NCBI RefSeq assembly: GCF_007280555.1
Contig: NZ_VKDB01000003.1
Coordinates: 124,001-188,000, forward strand
Direction of reading: 5' to 3'
From: Deinococcus detaillensis
Lineage (GTDB): Bacteria > Deinococcota > Deinococci > Deinococcales > Deinococcaceae
DNA: 64,000 nt
Shown one piece after another: positions 46,529 to 54,625 of the stretch. A program made the position numbers and the translations under genes. The notes below the pieces were generated by a model. The model was not told the origin of the DNA. It was given only the letters and a program-made list of their open reading frames with translations, and made no database searches. Position 1 is the stretch's first letter, and every line of letters starts with the position of its first letter.

Positions 46529-46595
46529 AGCTGGCCCGCTTCTCTTCTCGCCCACCCATTCCCGCTCGTTCCCAGTCACCCTGCGCCACCTCTGA

Positions 46596-46624
46596 TTCAC
46601 TCCGCGCCGCTGCTGTGCTACAAT
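46596..46624 (+). promoter_or_regulatory. Extended -10 promoter of rpmH-rnpA
   Basis: TTCACT (46596-46601), 17-base spacer, TACAAT (46619-46624) preceded by the TGC extension (46616-46618). The leader carries GAAGGAG before rpmH. Confidence 0.65.
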
Positions 46625-46710
46625 CCTTGAGTTTGCCCATTTAAGGGCGAGTTGCCATGTCTGGCTGGCCGCGCCTTGGCGTCGGCCCCGCCGTGAGAAG
46701 GAGAAGTTTA

Positions 46711-46857
46711 ATGAAGCGTACCTACCAACCCAACACCCGCAAACGCGCCAAAACCCACGGCTTTCGCGCCCGCATGAAGACCACCGCAGGCCGCGCCGTG
46801 CTGGCCCGCCGCCGCGCCAAGGGCCGCCAACAGCTCACCGTTGCCGACGAGAAGTAA
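46711..46857 (+). CDS. rpmH: 50S ribosomal protein L34
   Basis: 48 residues: [20 protein letters not shown] then [20 protein letters not shown], the near-invariant L34 sequence, with a short C-terminal extension (QLTVADEK). GAAGGAG 7-8 bases before the ATG at 46711 fixes the start. First gene of the conserved rpmH-rnpA-yidD-yidC group found near many replication origins. Confidence 0.97.
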   Translation: MKRTYQPNTRKRAKTHGFRARMKTTAGRAVLARRRAKGRQQLTVADEK

Positions 46858-46885
46858 GCCGCACGGCTGCGCTTCCCTGTAACTT

Positions 46886-47341
46886 ATGTCCCCTTCCAGC
46901 GTCACTGACCCGGCCCCGCGCCCAGCAGTGGCGCTGACTTCATTGCGCGGCGAAAAGGAATTCCGCAAAGTTCGCCAGCACGGGCAAGTCGTCCGTCACG
47001 CGCTGTTTACCCTGCGCGTGACCGATTATCGCCCGCGCTACGGTGAAAAGTGGTTGCCACGCGCCATGATTGGCATTGTGGTGCCCAAGAAGACCCTCAA
47101 GCTGGCGGTCAAGCGCAACCGCGTGCGCCGACGCGTGCGCGAGGCGCTGCGAACCTTGCCGAGTTTGCCGCCTTGCCGCGCCACCATCTACCCCAATGAA
47201 GCGGCGCTCAAAGCCCCTTTTGCCGAGTTGCAAACGGCGCTGAACAAGGCTTTGTCGGGTGACTTCAAGGCCAAAAAGAAGAAGCCAGTGCCAAAAGCGC
47301 CCGCTTCAACCCAGCCAACCCGAACGGAAGCCAAACCGTGA
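46886..47341 (+). CDS. rnpA: Ribonuclease P protein component
   Basis: 151 residues. Core [20 protein letters not shown] (about 21-40) and the RNR signature [19 protein letters not shown] (about 72-90) that binds RNase P RNA. The N-terminal 18 residues and the Lys/Pro/Ala/Thr-rich tail after 125 extend it beyond the usual 110-120. It begins 28 bases after rpmH, and unlike Thermus does not enclose it. Overlaps yidD by 4 bases (GTGA). Confidence 0.93.
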   Translation: MSPSSVTDPAPRPAVALTSLRGEKEFRKVRQHGQVVRHALFTLRVTDYRPRYGEKWLPRAMIGIVVPKKTLKLAVKRNRVRRRVREALRTLPSLPPCRATIYPNEAALKAPFAELQTALNKALSGDFKAKKKKPVPKAPASTQPTRTEAKP

Positions 47342-47673
47342 GCGGGGCCTCTAAGCTGATGCTCGGGGCGGTGCGCGGCTATCAGCGCCACCTCTCGCCG
47401 CTCAAAGGTGCGCCGACTTGCCGCTTTACCCCGACGTGCAGTCAGTACGCCGCGCAGGCCATTGAAAAGCACGGCGCACTGCGGGGCGCTTGGCTGGCGA
47501 CTTGGCGCATTGCCCGCTGTCAACCCTTCAACGCGGGCGGCTTTGACCCCGTGCCGGAGGTGTTTCCAAAGCCCCGTTCTCCGGCTGACCACCCCGCCCA
47601 CTCAGATGCCGCAACTGCCCACCCCGTACCGCTGACCTCAGTCAAATCAGACCCGCCCGCTTCTAGCAAATGA
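47338..47673 (+). CDS. yidD: Membrane protein insertion efficiency factor YidD
   Basis: 111 residues. The family core [40 protein letters not shown], with the three conserved cysteines (CRFTPTC and ARCQPF), is complete, followed by the GGFDPVP motif and a proline-rich tail. GTG start overlapping the rnpA stop indicates translational coupling. It helps YidC-dependent insertion. Confidence 0.93.
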   Translation: MSGASKLMLGAVRGYQRHLSPLKGAPTCRFTPTCSQYAAQAIEKHGALRGAWLATWRIARCQPFNAGGFDPVPEVFPKPRSPADHPAHSDAATAHPVPLTSVKSDPPASSK

Positions 47674-47685
47674 GAGAGTGACACT

Positions 47686-49497
47686 ATGACGAAACTTCCG
47701 CGCTCCGGCGCTCGCAAATGGCTTTACGGGACAATGGCAGCCGCGCTGGCCTTGGTGCTGACCGGCTGCGGTGTCGGTCAGCCGGGATCGTTCGGCCATG
47801 TGCTCCAGTCGGGCTGGATTCAGGCAGACATTGACGGCAACGGCACCAAAGACCTGATCGCCCAGACCAACCTTGCCGACGTGGTGTTTAACCCTGAAGG
47901 CGAGATCATCGGCTGGTACATCAAGGTCAACCCCGGCTCGCAGCTGATTAAAGCCAACAACGACGGCACCTACAACTTTGATCAGCTCAAGGGTGGCCTC
48001 TCGATCAACTTGGTGGGCGGGCGCAACGGAGCCGACAACAAAGCGCTGCTGATCAGTGGGCGCAAAGCGCTGCAAGTCGCGCTGCCCGGCAACACCGCCG
48101 CGCCCACTGCCCAAGCGCCGGTGACCACCAGCGACCTCAAGCAAAACCGCCTCGACGCCACCTTCGTCTATACGCAAGGCGGCGTGACCGTCACCAAAAA
48201 AGTGACGCTACATCCGCGCCAGTTCAGCATTCAGGCTGATGTGAACGTGGGCGGCGCGGGGGCCTATACCCTCAACTTTCCGGGCCTGGCCACCACCACC
48301 GACCCTGAAGTCAAGGCGCTGGCCACCGGCACGGCCCTGCCCACCACCACGGCGGGCACGGTGGCGAGTGCTGCTTACGCCGCGCTGCAAACGCCCATCA
48401 GCGGGCTGTTTCACAACTCACAGACCGCCGCCGCGCTGATCGTTCGCCCGCAGCAGGGTGGACAGGGCGGCACGCCAGTGGCGGGGCCGCTGAACGTGAC
48501 CACCACCGGCGGTACGGATGCCAATATCAAGGTCAATGCTGCCGGCCCGCTGTCGCTGGACGTATACGGCGGCAAGAACGAGCTGGTTCACCTGTATCAG
48601 GGCGGCTATACCGAGTTGCCGGGTGTATTCAGCCCCAACGTATTCGGGTATATCAGCCTCTACATTGCCAAGTTCATGCTGTGGCTCTACAGCTTCTTCG
48701 GCAACTGGGGCCTGACCATCTTGGTGCTGACCGTGTCGCTGAGACTGCTGATCTGGCCCCTGATGCAGTCGCAGGGCCGCACCACCGCCAAGATGCAGAT
48801 GGTTCAGCCGCTAATGAAGGAAGTGCAGGAAAAGTACAAGGATGACCCCGCCAAGGTGCAGGCCGAAACCATGCGCCTCTACCGCGAATACGACGTCAAT
48901 CCGGTGGGCTGCCTGAGCATGTTCATTCCACTGCCGATTTTGTTCGTTTTGTACGGCACCATTCGCAACTTTGAGTTCGATCAGGGCCTGTGGTGGCTGC
49001 CCGACTTGTCTATCCCCGATCCGTTTTGGATTCTGGGTATCTTGTATGTTTGCGCCAACTTGCTGCAACTTTACGTCTCCACCCGCAAGTCGCCGCAGAT
49101 GTTCAAGCAGCAATCGGTGATGTACTTGTTCTTCGCCTACTTCGCTTTGACCTTTCCGGCGGGCGTGACCCTCTACTGGATCATCGGTACTTTGATTGGC
49201 ACCGGCCAGCAGTTCCTGATCAACAAGCAAGTTGAGTCGCATATGTCCGGCGGCCTGCAAAAAGTAGAGAAGAAAACCGCTCCGATTGGTTCTGGCATAA
49301 CCACAGTCAATCTCGGCAAGAATGCCAAAGTCACTACCGCTAAGGTGACCACCGCCAAAACCGTCACGGTTGAGCCGAGCGGCAAGCCTTCGGGCAGCAG
49401 CGCTCCGACCAAGCCCAGCGGCTTCCGTGCCGTGTTGGAGCAGGCTGCTAAGCAGGCTGCCGATCAGCAGCGCCAGCAGCAGAAGAAAAAGAGCTGA
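47686..49497 (+). CDS. yidC: Membrane protein insertase YidC, predicted lipoprotein
   Basis: 603 residues. The N-terminal signal ends in the lipobox LTGC (cysteine near 28), suggesting a lipid-anchored N-terminus instead of a first transmembrane helix. A large periplasmic beta domain (about 30-310) follows. The insertase core starts VFGYISLYIAKFMLWLYSFF; R in SLRLLIWPL is the conserved groove arginine, and the coiled cytoplasmic loop QPLMKEVQEKYKDDPAKVQA and FPAGVTLYWIIGT complete the signature. It inserts membrane proteins with or without SecYEG. Basic C-terminal tail. Terminator at 49517. Confidence 0.93.
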   Translation: MTKLPRSGARKWLYGTMAAALALVLTGCGVGQPGSFGHVLQSGWIQADIDGNGTKDLIAQTNLADVVFNPEGEIIGWYIKVNPGSQLIKANNDGTYNFDQLKGGLSINLVGGRNGADNKALLISGRKALQVALPGNTAAPTAQAPVTTSDLKQNRLDATFVYTQGGVTVTKKVTLHPRQFSIQADVNVGGAGAYTLNFPGLATTTDPEVKALATGTALPTTTAGTVASAAYAALQTPISGLFHNSQTAAALIVRPQQGGQGGTPVAGPLNVTTTGGTDANIKVNAAGPLSLDVYGGKNELVHLYQGGYTELPGVFSPNVFGYISLYIAKFMLWLYSFFGNWGLTILVLTVSLRLLIWPLMQSQGRTTAKMQMVQPLMKEVQEKYKDDPAKVQAETMRLYREYDVNPVGCLSMFIPLPILFVLYGTIRNFEFDQGLWWLPDLSIPDPFWILGILYVCANLLQLYVSTRKSPQMFKQQSVMYLFFAYFALTFPAGVTLYWIIGTLIGTGQQFLINKQVESHMSGGLQKVEKKTAPIGSGITTVNLGKNAKVTTAKVTTAKTVTVEPSGKPSGSSAPTKPSGFRAVLEQAAKQAADQQRQQQKKKS

Positions 49498-49516
49498 GGA
49501 TTTTGCAATTGAAATG

Positions 49517-49548
49517 GCTCCGTCTAGAAGTTTGGGCGGGGCTTTTTT
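49517..49548 (+). terminator. Rho-independent terminator of the rpmH-yidC group
   Basis: GCTCCG (49517-49522) and CGGGGC (49537-49542) pair, one G-U, followed by six T. Confidence 0.65.
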
Positions 49549-49617
49549 GTTTGGGGAGATTCATCTTAGGTTCGCATCACCCTCTGCCATTCACCATTTA
49601 CCACCCTCCACTTCCCG

Positions 49618-49623
49618 TATCCT
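49618..49623 (+). promoter_or_regulatory. -10 hexamer of a leaderless promoter
   Basis: TATCCT ends 6 bases before the ATG at 49630. Confidence 0.45.
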
Positions 49624-49629
49624 TTTTGC

Positions 49630-50331
49630 ATGACTGCTAAACCCTTCAAACTTCAAACCCTGATCGCCCAAGCGGCGGGCGGGCGGGTGGTTCGCACTGC
49701 GTTTATCGAAGCTGACGAGATTGACCGCCGCCTCCTGCACAACGACGAAATCAAGTCGGTGATGGCCGGCGGCTTCCCCGACGCTCGGCGGATCGTGCTG
49801 ACCTTGCATCCGGCGCACATTCCTTCAGTAGATAGCGGCGTCACCGTTTACCGCGTCACCCCCCAAACTCCCGGCTGGGACGCGCAGGATTTCAGCGTGG
49901 CTCTGCGGCGCGAAGGCCTGTCCGAAGAAGCGGTGGGTGACGTGCGCGAGGAACGCGGCGGCTTTTTGGTGGCCACCACTGGCAAAGCCGCTAAAGCGCT
50001 GGCTGAGCTGAGCGCTTTGGGCGGGCGGGAAGTGGATATAGAGGAAGTGGGGGAGAGCGCGGGGCGCGGCGCAAAAGTGCGCGAAGTGGTGGTACCGTCC
50101 ATGCGAATTGACGTGGTGGGAGCCAAAGGCTTTGGGGTCAGCCGCGCTTACTTTCAGCAGGGCGTGGAAACCGGAAAAGTGCGCCTCAACGGGCAAGTCG
50201 CCCGCGCCAGTGCCGAGATTCGGGAGGGCGATAGCCTCGCCGCCGAGGGACTTGGCCGCATCGACTTCAGGCGGGTGGTCAACGAAACGCGGCGCGGAAA
50301 TTACAAAGTGGAATTGAATGTAGAGAAATGA
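49630..50331 (+). CDS. S4-domain RNA-binding protein (YlmH-like)
   Basis: 233 residues. The C-terminal 70 residues are an S4 domain: SMRIDVVGAKGFGVSRAYFQ, then VETGKVRLNGQVARASAEIR and EGDSLAAEGLGRIDF. The N-terminal part (FIEADEIDRRLLHNDEIKSV, RRIVLTLHPAHIPSVD) matches the YlmH family, which bind the ribosome or act in cell division. In many genomes a jag/khpB gene follows yidC; here this S4 gene does. Overlaps the next gene by 4 bases (ATGA). Confidence 0.88.
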   Translation: MTAKPFKLQTLIAQAAGGRVVRTAFIEADEIDRRLLHNDEIKSVMAGGFPDARRIVLTLHPAHIPSVDSGVTVYRVTPQTPGWDAQDFSVALRREGLSEEAVGDVREERGGFLVATTGKAAKALAELSALGGREVDIEEVGESAGRGAKVREVVVPSMRIDVVGAKGFGVSRAYFQQGVETGKVRLNGQVARASAEIREGDSLAAEGLGRIDFRRVVNETRRGNYKVELNVEK

Positions 50332-50753
50332 GCGAGAGAGATGAAACGGTGATTTCTTATAGCACTGATCCTCAAACACTCACTCCCGAACAATTGATGG
50401 GCTTTTTTGTGGGCTGGCCCAACCCGCCTTCGGCGGCTACGTTGCTCCGGCTCCTGCAATCGAGTTACCGCGTGAGTCTGGCCCGCGACGGTGAACGGGT
50501 GGTGGGTTTCGCCAATGCCATCAGCGACGGCGTGCTGAGCGCTTACATTCCGCTGCTTGAAGTCCTACCTGACTATCAGGGGCGCGGTGTTGGCAGCGAG
50601 CTGATGCGGCGGCTTCTGGCTGAGCTGGATAAGCTGTACATGGTGGACGTGATGTGTGACGACGAGGTGGCTCCGTTTTATGAGCGCCTGGGCTTGCGGC
50701 GGGCTGGGGGAGTCATTCAGCGCAATTATGCGCGGCAGTCCGGGCAAGAATAA
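50328..50753 (+). CDS. GNAT-family N-acetyltransferase
   Basis: 141 residues, single GNAT fold. The acetyl-CoA loop is in LEVLPDYQGRGVGSELMRRL (QGRGVG, about 83-88), preceded by strand VLSAYIPLLEV and followed by VMCDDEVAPFYERLGLRRAG. Similar to the small YjaB/ElaA-like acetyltransferases; acceptor unknown. Coupled to the S4-domain gene through ATGA. Confidence 0.87.
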   Translation: MSERDETVISYSTDPQTLTPEQLMGFFVGWPNPPSAATLLRLLQSSYRVSLARDGERVVGFANAISDGVLSAYIPLLEVLPDYQGRGVGSELMRRLLAELDKLYMVDVMCDDEVAPFYERLGLRRAGGVIQRNYARQSGQE

Positions 50754-50779
50754 GGCGGCGCAGGAATGAACAAGTAGAG

Positions 50780-51571
50780 ATGGTGGTCCGTGATGTCAGT
50801 CAAGGCCAGATCCTTCGCTATGAGGTCTGGCAGGGCGAACAGCGGTTGGCTCTTTTAGAGGGCCAGCGGCTTGAGCCAGCGCTATGGCGTTTTGATCGTT
50901 GGGATGTTTCAGACGGGTCGAAGCGAGAAGCTGTGCGAACTGATATCGTCACTTTTTTGGGTCGGCAAGGCCGACAGCACAGTCCTGAACTGCTCTCCGG
51001 AGACCGCGAAACGCAAGCGGAGATTAATGCCCTGATTGAACAGGCCGGTTGGCAGATTGATCGACGCAAAGTTTTCGTCCGGCGTGAATTGGTCGAGCGG
51101 CCAGGGACCAAGCCAGTGTTGACCTTGCTGAGTCTCGCAGAGGTGGGGCGCGAGCATTTTGTGGCTGCTCTGCTGGCTGCCTCGCAGGGCGATCCATTTG
51201 AAACCAGCACCGCCGAGAGCGCTGAAGCTGATTTCGACGCTCTGATCGAGGGAGCCGGAGAGCAGTTTGATCCGGCGGGGTGGTTTGTGGCTCGGCACTC
51301 GGGTGAGGAAGTCGGCGTGCTGTTGCCGCAACTCTTCCCAGATGAACCCAGTGTTGGCACCCTATTTTATGTGGGTGTGTCGCCACAGTTTCGGGCTAGA
51401 GGTCTCGGCACTGCCCTGCACGCTGAAGGACTCAGGCAGCTTCAACTAAAAGGAGCTGGACAATACAAAGGCTCCACTGATGTCCGGAACGGGGCTATGC
51501 GCCGGGTATTTGCCGCCAACGGGTGTAGGGAAATTTACCAGCAATGGTTCTACAGATTTGTAAATAGCTGA
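50780..51571 (+). CDS. GNAT-family acetyltransferase with N-terminal extension
   Basis: 263 residues. The C-terminal 130 residues show GTLFYVGVSPQFRARGLGTA with the acetyl-CoA loop RARGLG, then GSTDVRNGAMRRVFAANGCR, a typical end of GNATs. The N-terminal half (LRYEVWQGEQRLALLEGQRL, LIEQAGWQIDRRKVFVRREL) may be a second degenerate GNAT domain. The ATG start has no clear ribosome site. Follows another GNAT on the same strand by 26 bases. Confidence 0.75.
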   Translation: MVVRDVSQGQILRYEVWQGEQRLALLEGQRLEPALWRFDRWDVSDGSKREAVRTDIVTFLGRQGRQHSPELLSGDRETQAEINALIEQAGWQIDRRKVFVRRELVERPGTKPVLTLLSLAEVGREHFVAALLAASQGDPFETSTAESAEADFDALIEGAGEQFDPAGWFVARHSGEEVGVLLPQLFPDEPSVGTLFYVGVSPQFRARGLGTALHAEGLRQLQLKGAGQYKGSTDVRNGAMRRVFAANGCREIYQQWFYRFVNS

Positions 51572-51583
51572 GGAGCTGAGTTC

Positions 51584-52147
51584 TCACGCCCGCCCCCGAC
51601 TGTGCCCGCTGCCCACCCCACCCGCGATCAGGTGCGCGGCCCGCAGTGGCTCGGGGATATTGCCGGTCAGTGTCAGGTGGTGCAGCGCCACGCCTGCATC
51701 CTTAATGCTGAGGCCCACGCGCTGCACATACACGCCGCGCAGTTCTTCCATTGGCCCTAACTTTTCAATGAGTCGCCATTTGCGTTTTCCGCCCGGCACT
51801 TTGTCCAGCAGCGCGGCGCGAATACGTTCCATATCCGGCTCACGGCGGGCCACCACCATCACCGGCAGGCCCGTATCTCGGCTGAGCTTGTGGGCGTCCA
51901 CCACGTTGAATCCGGCCAGTGCCACGCCCTGAAGCAAGATCAGGTGCAGGTGAGGTCGAAACAAACAGGTGTTGACCAAGTGGGTCAGTTCGGCGGCACT
52001 GTTGCGCCCGTCGCGCCGCACCTTACCTGATACGACGCCGTGCAGCGTGGTCTGGGCATAGATGGTGCCGACAATCCGCACATCACCGCGCCACTCGCGC
52101 TCAAAAGGCAGATCGTCGAAGCCGATGGCGTGGGTGAAAGCGGGCAA
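51584..52147 (-). CDS. DUF99 family protein (endonuclease V-like)
   Basis: About 187 residues. Starts near THAIGFDDLPFEREWRGDVR, followed by RIVGTIYAQTTLHGVVSGKV and LILLQGVALAGFNVVDAHKL, the DUF99 blocks related to endonuclease V. The frame is open to 52198, but the TTG at 52147 places the family start correctly and lies 4 bases after the thioesterase stop. DUF99 is best known from archaea and Deinococcota; biochemical role not established. Confidence 0.75.
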   Translation of the reverse strand: MPAFTHAIGFDDLPFEREWRGDVRIVGTIYAQTTLHGVVSGKVRRDGRNSAAELTHLVNTCLFRPHLHLILLQGVALAGFNVVDAHKLSRDTGLPVMVVARREPDMERIRAALLDKVPGGKRKWRLIEKLGPMEELRGVYVQRVGLSIKDAGVALHHLTLTGNIPEPLRAAHLIAGGVGSGHSRGRA

Positions 52148-52151
52148 GGTG

Positions 52152-52550
52152 TCAGTTCCCGCGCAGGTGCGGCAAGATGTCTTCGGGGATGCGGGCAATC
52201 TTGTAGTTTTTATCGGTGGTGATGTGGTGGGTTTTGCCGGTGGCGACCAGCGTTTCCCCGCACTTCAGGGTGTAAGCAAAGGTCACGGCCCGCGACTGCA
52301 CCGTCTCCACGTTGGTGGTCAGCGTCAGCAAGTCGTCGTAGCGGGCGGCGGCGCGGTAGTGCACTTCCAAGCTGGAGAGCATAAAAAACAGCCCCCGCGC
52401 TTCTATTTCGCTGTAAGGCACGCCCAATGTCCGCATCAGTTCGCTGCGGCCCACTTCAAACCAGATCGGGTAATTGGCATGGTGGGCCACCGCCATCGCG
52501 TCGGTTTCGGCGTAGCGCACCCGAATTTCGCTGAGTTGCTGAATGGTCAT
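52152..52550 (-). CDS. Acyl-CoA thioesterase, 4HBT/YbgC type
   Basis: 132 residues, single hot-dog domain. VRYAETDAMAVAHHANYPIW carries the catalytic Asp of the YbgC/4-hydroxybenzoyl-CoA thioesterase family (D17 in ETDAMAVAHH), followed by FEVGRSELMR. The ATG has GGAGGAAG 7 bases upstream. It would hydrolyse short- to medium-chain acyl-CoA. Confidence 0.9.
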   Translation of the reverse strand: MTIQQLSEIRVRYAETDAMAVAHHANYPIWFEVGRSELMRTLGVPYSEIEARGLFFMLSSLEVHYRAAARYDDLLTLTTNVETVQSRAVTFAYTLKCGETLVATGKTHHITTDKNYKIARIPEDILPHLRGN

Positions 52551-52604
52551 CGTTTACTTCCTCCGCCTATGGAGCCGTGTTTTTACCTTTACCTGCAATT
52601 CTGC

Positions 52605-52889
52605 TCACCACTTCCGGTCGTCCGCCGCGAAGAATTCCAGCAGGGGCGTGCGGCGCATCTTCACGGCCTGGGCGACTTGGCGCTGCAAATGGCCGCGTGC
52701 GTTGTGGAGGGCGTCGAGTAGACCTTCCATATCGCCCATAGACGAAATGTAGACGCGGGCCTGAACGAAATCCGGCGTGAGGCTGACCGCTTCAACCGTG
52801 ACAATCATCGGGATGCGCGGGTCGCTGAGTTCGCCAATGGCGTCGCTCAGCACCCGGAGGAGCTGGGATTCGAGTTGTTCGGGTCTCAT
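52605..52889 (-). CDS. rbfA: Ribosome-binding factor A
   Basis: 94 residues, a short RbfA (133 in E. coli) ending directly after the KH-like core. Motifs [40 protein letters not shown] and [20 protein letters not shown] match the family. It binds the 30S subunit during late 16S processing. The usual partners nusA and infB are not in this window. Confidence 0.9.
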   Translation of the reverse strand: MRPEQLESQLLRVLSDAIGELSDPRIPMIVTVEAVSLTPDFVQARVYISSMGDMEGLLDALHNARGHLQRQVAQAVKMRRTPLLEFFAADDRKW

Positions 52890-53534
52890 AGGCTCGCCTC
52901 ACCGGTGGGCGGATTGAGCCGTGGCGACGTTCTGGAAAAGCTGTATCCACGTGAGTTAAGAGCAGTCAAGGCCAACAGATTTGGTTTGTTTATCGAGGTG
53001 TTCATCAAAAAGTATCCTTTGTCGGTGGCGCTTAGGCCGAGTGCCAAGCTGAAGTTGAGCTACACCCTAAAGCAAAAAGCCGTCTTCAATGTTGAGTCAC
53101 CGAACGCTTTTGCACTTCACGCCTCACAGCGCGGCCTGATCACGGCACGCAAAACTGCTGACGGCCCCCTAATTATTTGGGCACAGCTCCGATAAAAGCC
53201 TATTGTTCTACCTTCGTTCATCATAAAAAATGACCTGTTTGCCTGACCACCCTGTGTCTCGGCTGATCGCCGGGCTGGCCCCTGATGCGGAGACGGTGAG
53301 CGAACACGGCCCACTTCTCCAACAAGTAAGCGCGACCAAATTGGAGTTGCGTTGACTTGCCGAAACTCAAACTGTCCACGAAAAGGCCGAGCTTAACAGG
53401 TACTGAGTGCTATCTCGGTTGCTGCTCCTCTTGACAAACTGTGCTGCTGCTATCAAACTGGCACCATCTCAATGTAATCGTTTGCAAGCGGCTGGCTTCC
53501 GGCTGTTCAAGTCTTTATCACTCCCAGAGGGAAG
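52890..53534. other. 645-base gap with a possible gene remnant
   Basis: No convincing full gene. A 42-codon frame at 53230-53358 (MTCLPDHPVSRLIAGLAPDA and following) has regular protein-like composition and may be the decayed N-terminus of a lost gene. TTGACA at 53431-53436 may be part of a promoter but no well-spaced -10 follows. The LacI-type operator at 53473 lies at its right end. Confidence 0.4.
53473..53486. promoter_or_regulatory. LacI/GalR-type operator
   Basis: TGTAATCGTTTGCA is a near-palindrome with the central CG of LacI-family operators (TGnAAnCGnTTnCA), 49 bases before the regulator gene. Likely autoregulatory site of the adjacent LacI protein. Confidence 0.55.
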
Positions 53535-54560
53535 GTGAATACGTCTGCTGTGTCGAGCATTCAAGAGGTCGCCGCTTTAGCTCAAGTTTCTACGGCCACC
53601 GCGTCGCGGGCGCTGAGCAGGCCTGAGATGGTGGCCTTGTCGACGCGACAGCGGGTGATGCAGGCGGCTCAGGAGTTGGCGTATCAGCCCAACGCGCTGG
53701 CCCGCAGCTTGCGCCAGCGCGAAACCCGCACCATCGGCCTAATCGTCAGTGACATCCTCAACCCGTTTCATGCGCTGCTGGCCAAAGGCGTGCAGGACAC
53801 GGCGGAGCAGCACAACTACGTCACCTTCCTCTTTAACAGTGACGAGCAACCGGAAAAAGAAGCCCGCGCTATCCGCACGCTGCTCGGTCACTTGCCCAAG
53901 GGCCTAATCGTGGTGCCGACCAGCGGAACGCGCCAGCATTTAGCATCGCTGCCTGAGCTGCCGGTGGTGGAGCTTGACCGCGTGACGGGCAATCCGGAGG
54001 CCACCACCATCACGGTAGATAACATAGGCGGCGCACACGCAGCCACCACTCACCTGCTCGGGCTCGGCCACCAGCGCATCGGCATGATCGTGGGAAGGCA
54101 AGACATCAGCACCGCCGTGGAGCGGCAGCGAGGCTACCAGCAGGCGCTGAGCGAAGCGGGTCTGGACGCTGATCCGGCGCTGATCCGGTCTGGCAACCAC
54201 CGCGAGGCGGCAGGCTACCAAGCCGCGCACGAGTTGCTGGCCTTGCCGCCGCACCAGCGCCCAACGGCTCTGTTTGTGGGCAACAACGAAATGACCATTG
54301 GTGCGGTGCTGGCCGCCCGCGAACTGGGCTTAGAAATTCCCCGCGACCTTTCTCTCGTTGGCTTTGACGACTCGCGCTGGGCACAGACCATGTCGCCGCC
54401 GCTGACGGTTATCGCTCAGCCCGCTTACGCGCTGGGGCAGCACGCCTGCGAACACTTGCTCGGTCTACTCGGCGGCAAACGGGCCAGCACTCCGGCGCAG
54501 ATGCAACTCCCCACCGAACTCATCATCCGGCATTCCACTGGGCCGCCGCCTCTCTCTTAA
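53535..54560 (+). CDS. LacI-family transcriptional regulator
   Basis: 341 residues. N-terminal HTH with IQEVAALAQVSTATASRALS (about 9-28) and the hinge YQPNALARSL; periplasmic-binding-protein-like effector domain with IGLIVSDILNPFHALLAKGV and LSLVGFDDSRWAQTMSPPLT. GTG start, with the AGAGGGAAGG directly against it; a second GTG at 53550 is possible but spaced far. Immediately upstream of a sugar ABC importer, whose sugar is the probable inducer. Confidence 0.92.
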   Translation: MNTSAVSSIQEVAALAQVSTATASRALSRPEMVALSTRQRVMQAAQELAYQPNALARSLRQRETRTIGLIVSDILNPFHALLAKGVQDTAEQHNYVTFLFNSDEQPEKEARAIRTLLGHLPKGLIVVPTSGTRQHLASLPELPVVELDRVTGNPEATTITVDNIGGAHAATTHLLGLGHQRIGMIVGRQDISTAVERQRGYQQALSEAGLDADPALIRSGNHREAAGYQAAHELLALPPHQRPTALFVGNNEMTIGAVLAARELGLEIPRDLSLVGFDDSRWAQTMSPPLTVIAQPAYALGQHACEHLLGLLGGKRASTPAQMQLPTELIIRHSTGPPPLS

Positions 54561-54625
54561 CGCCCACTTTCCGCGCTGCCGCGTTCGCCCGCCCTCTTCA
54601 CTTTCGATCTGACAAGGAGACTTCC

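Noticed and set aside
52875..53195. Possible 106-codon gene on the plus strand
   Set aside because: TTG start inside the rbfA start region, no ribosome site or -10, and composition unlike neighbouring proteins.
53431..53456. TTGACA...TATCAA promoter before the LacI gene
   Set aside because: The spacer is only 14 bases, too short for a normal sigma-70 promoter; left as an isolated -35-like match.
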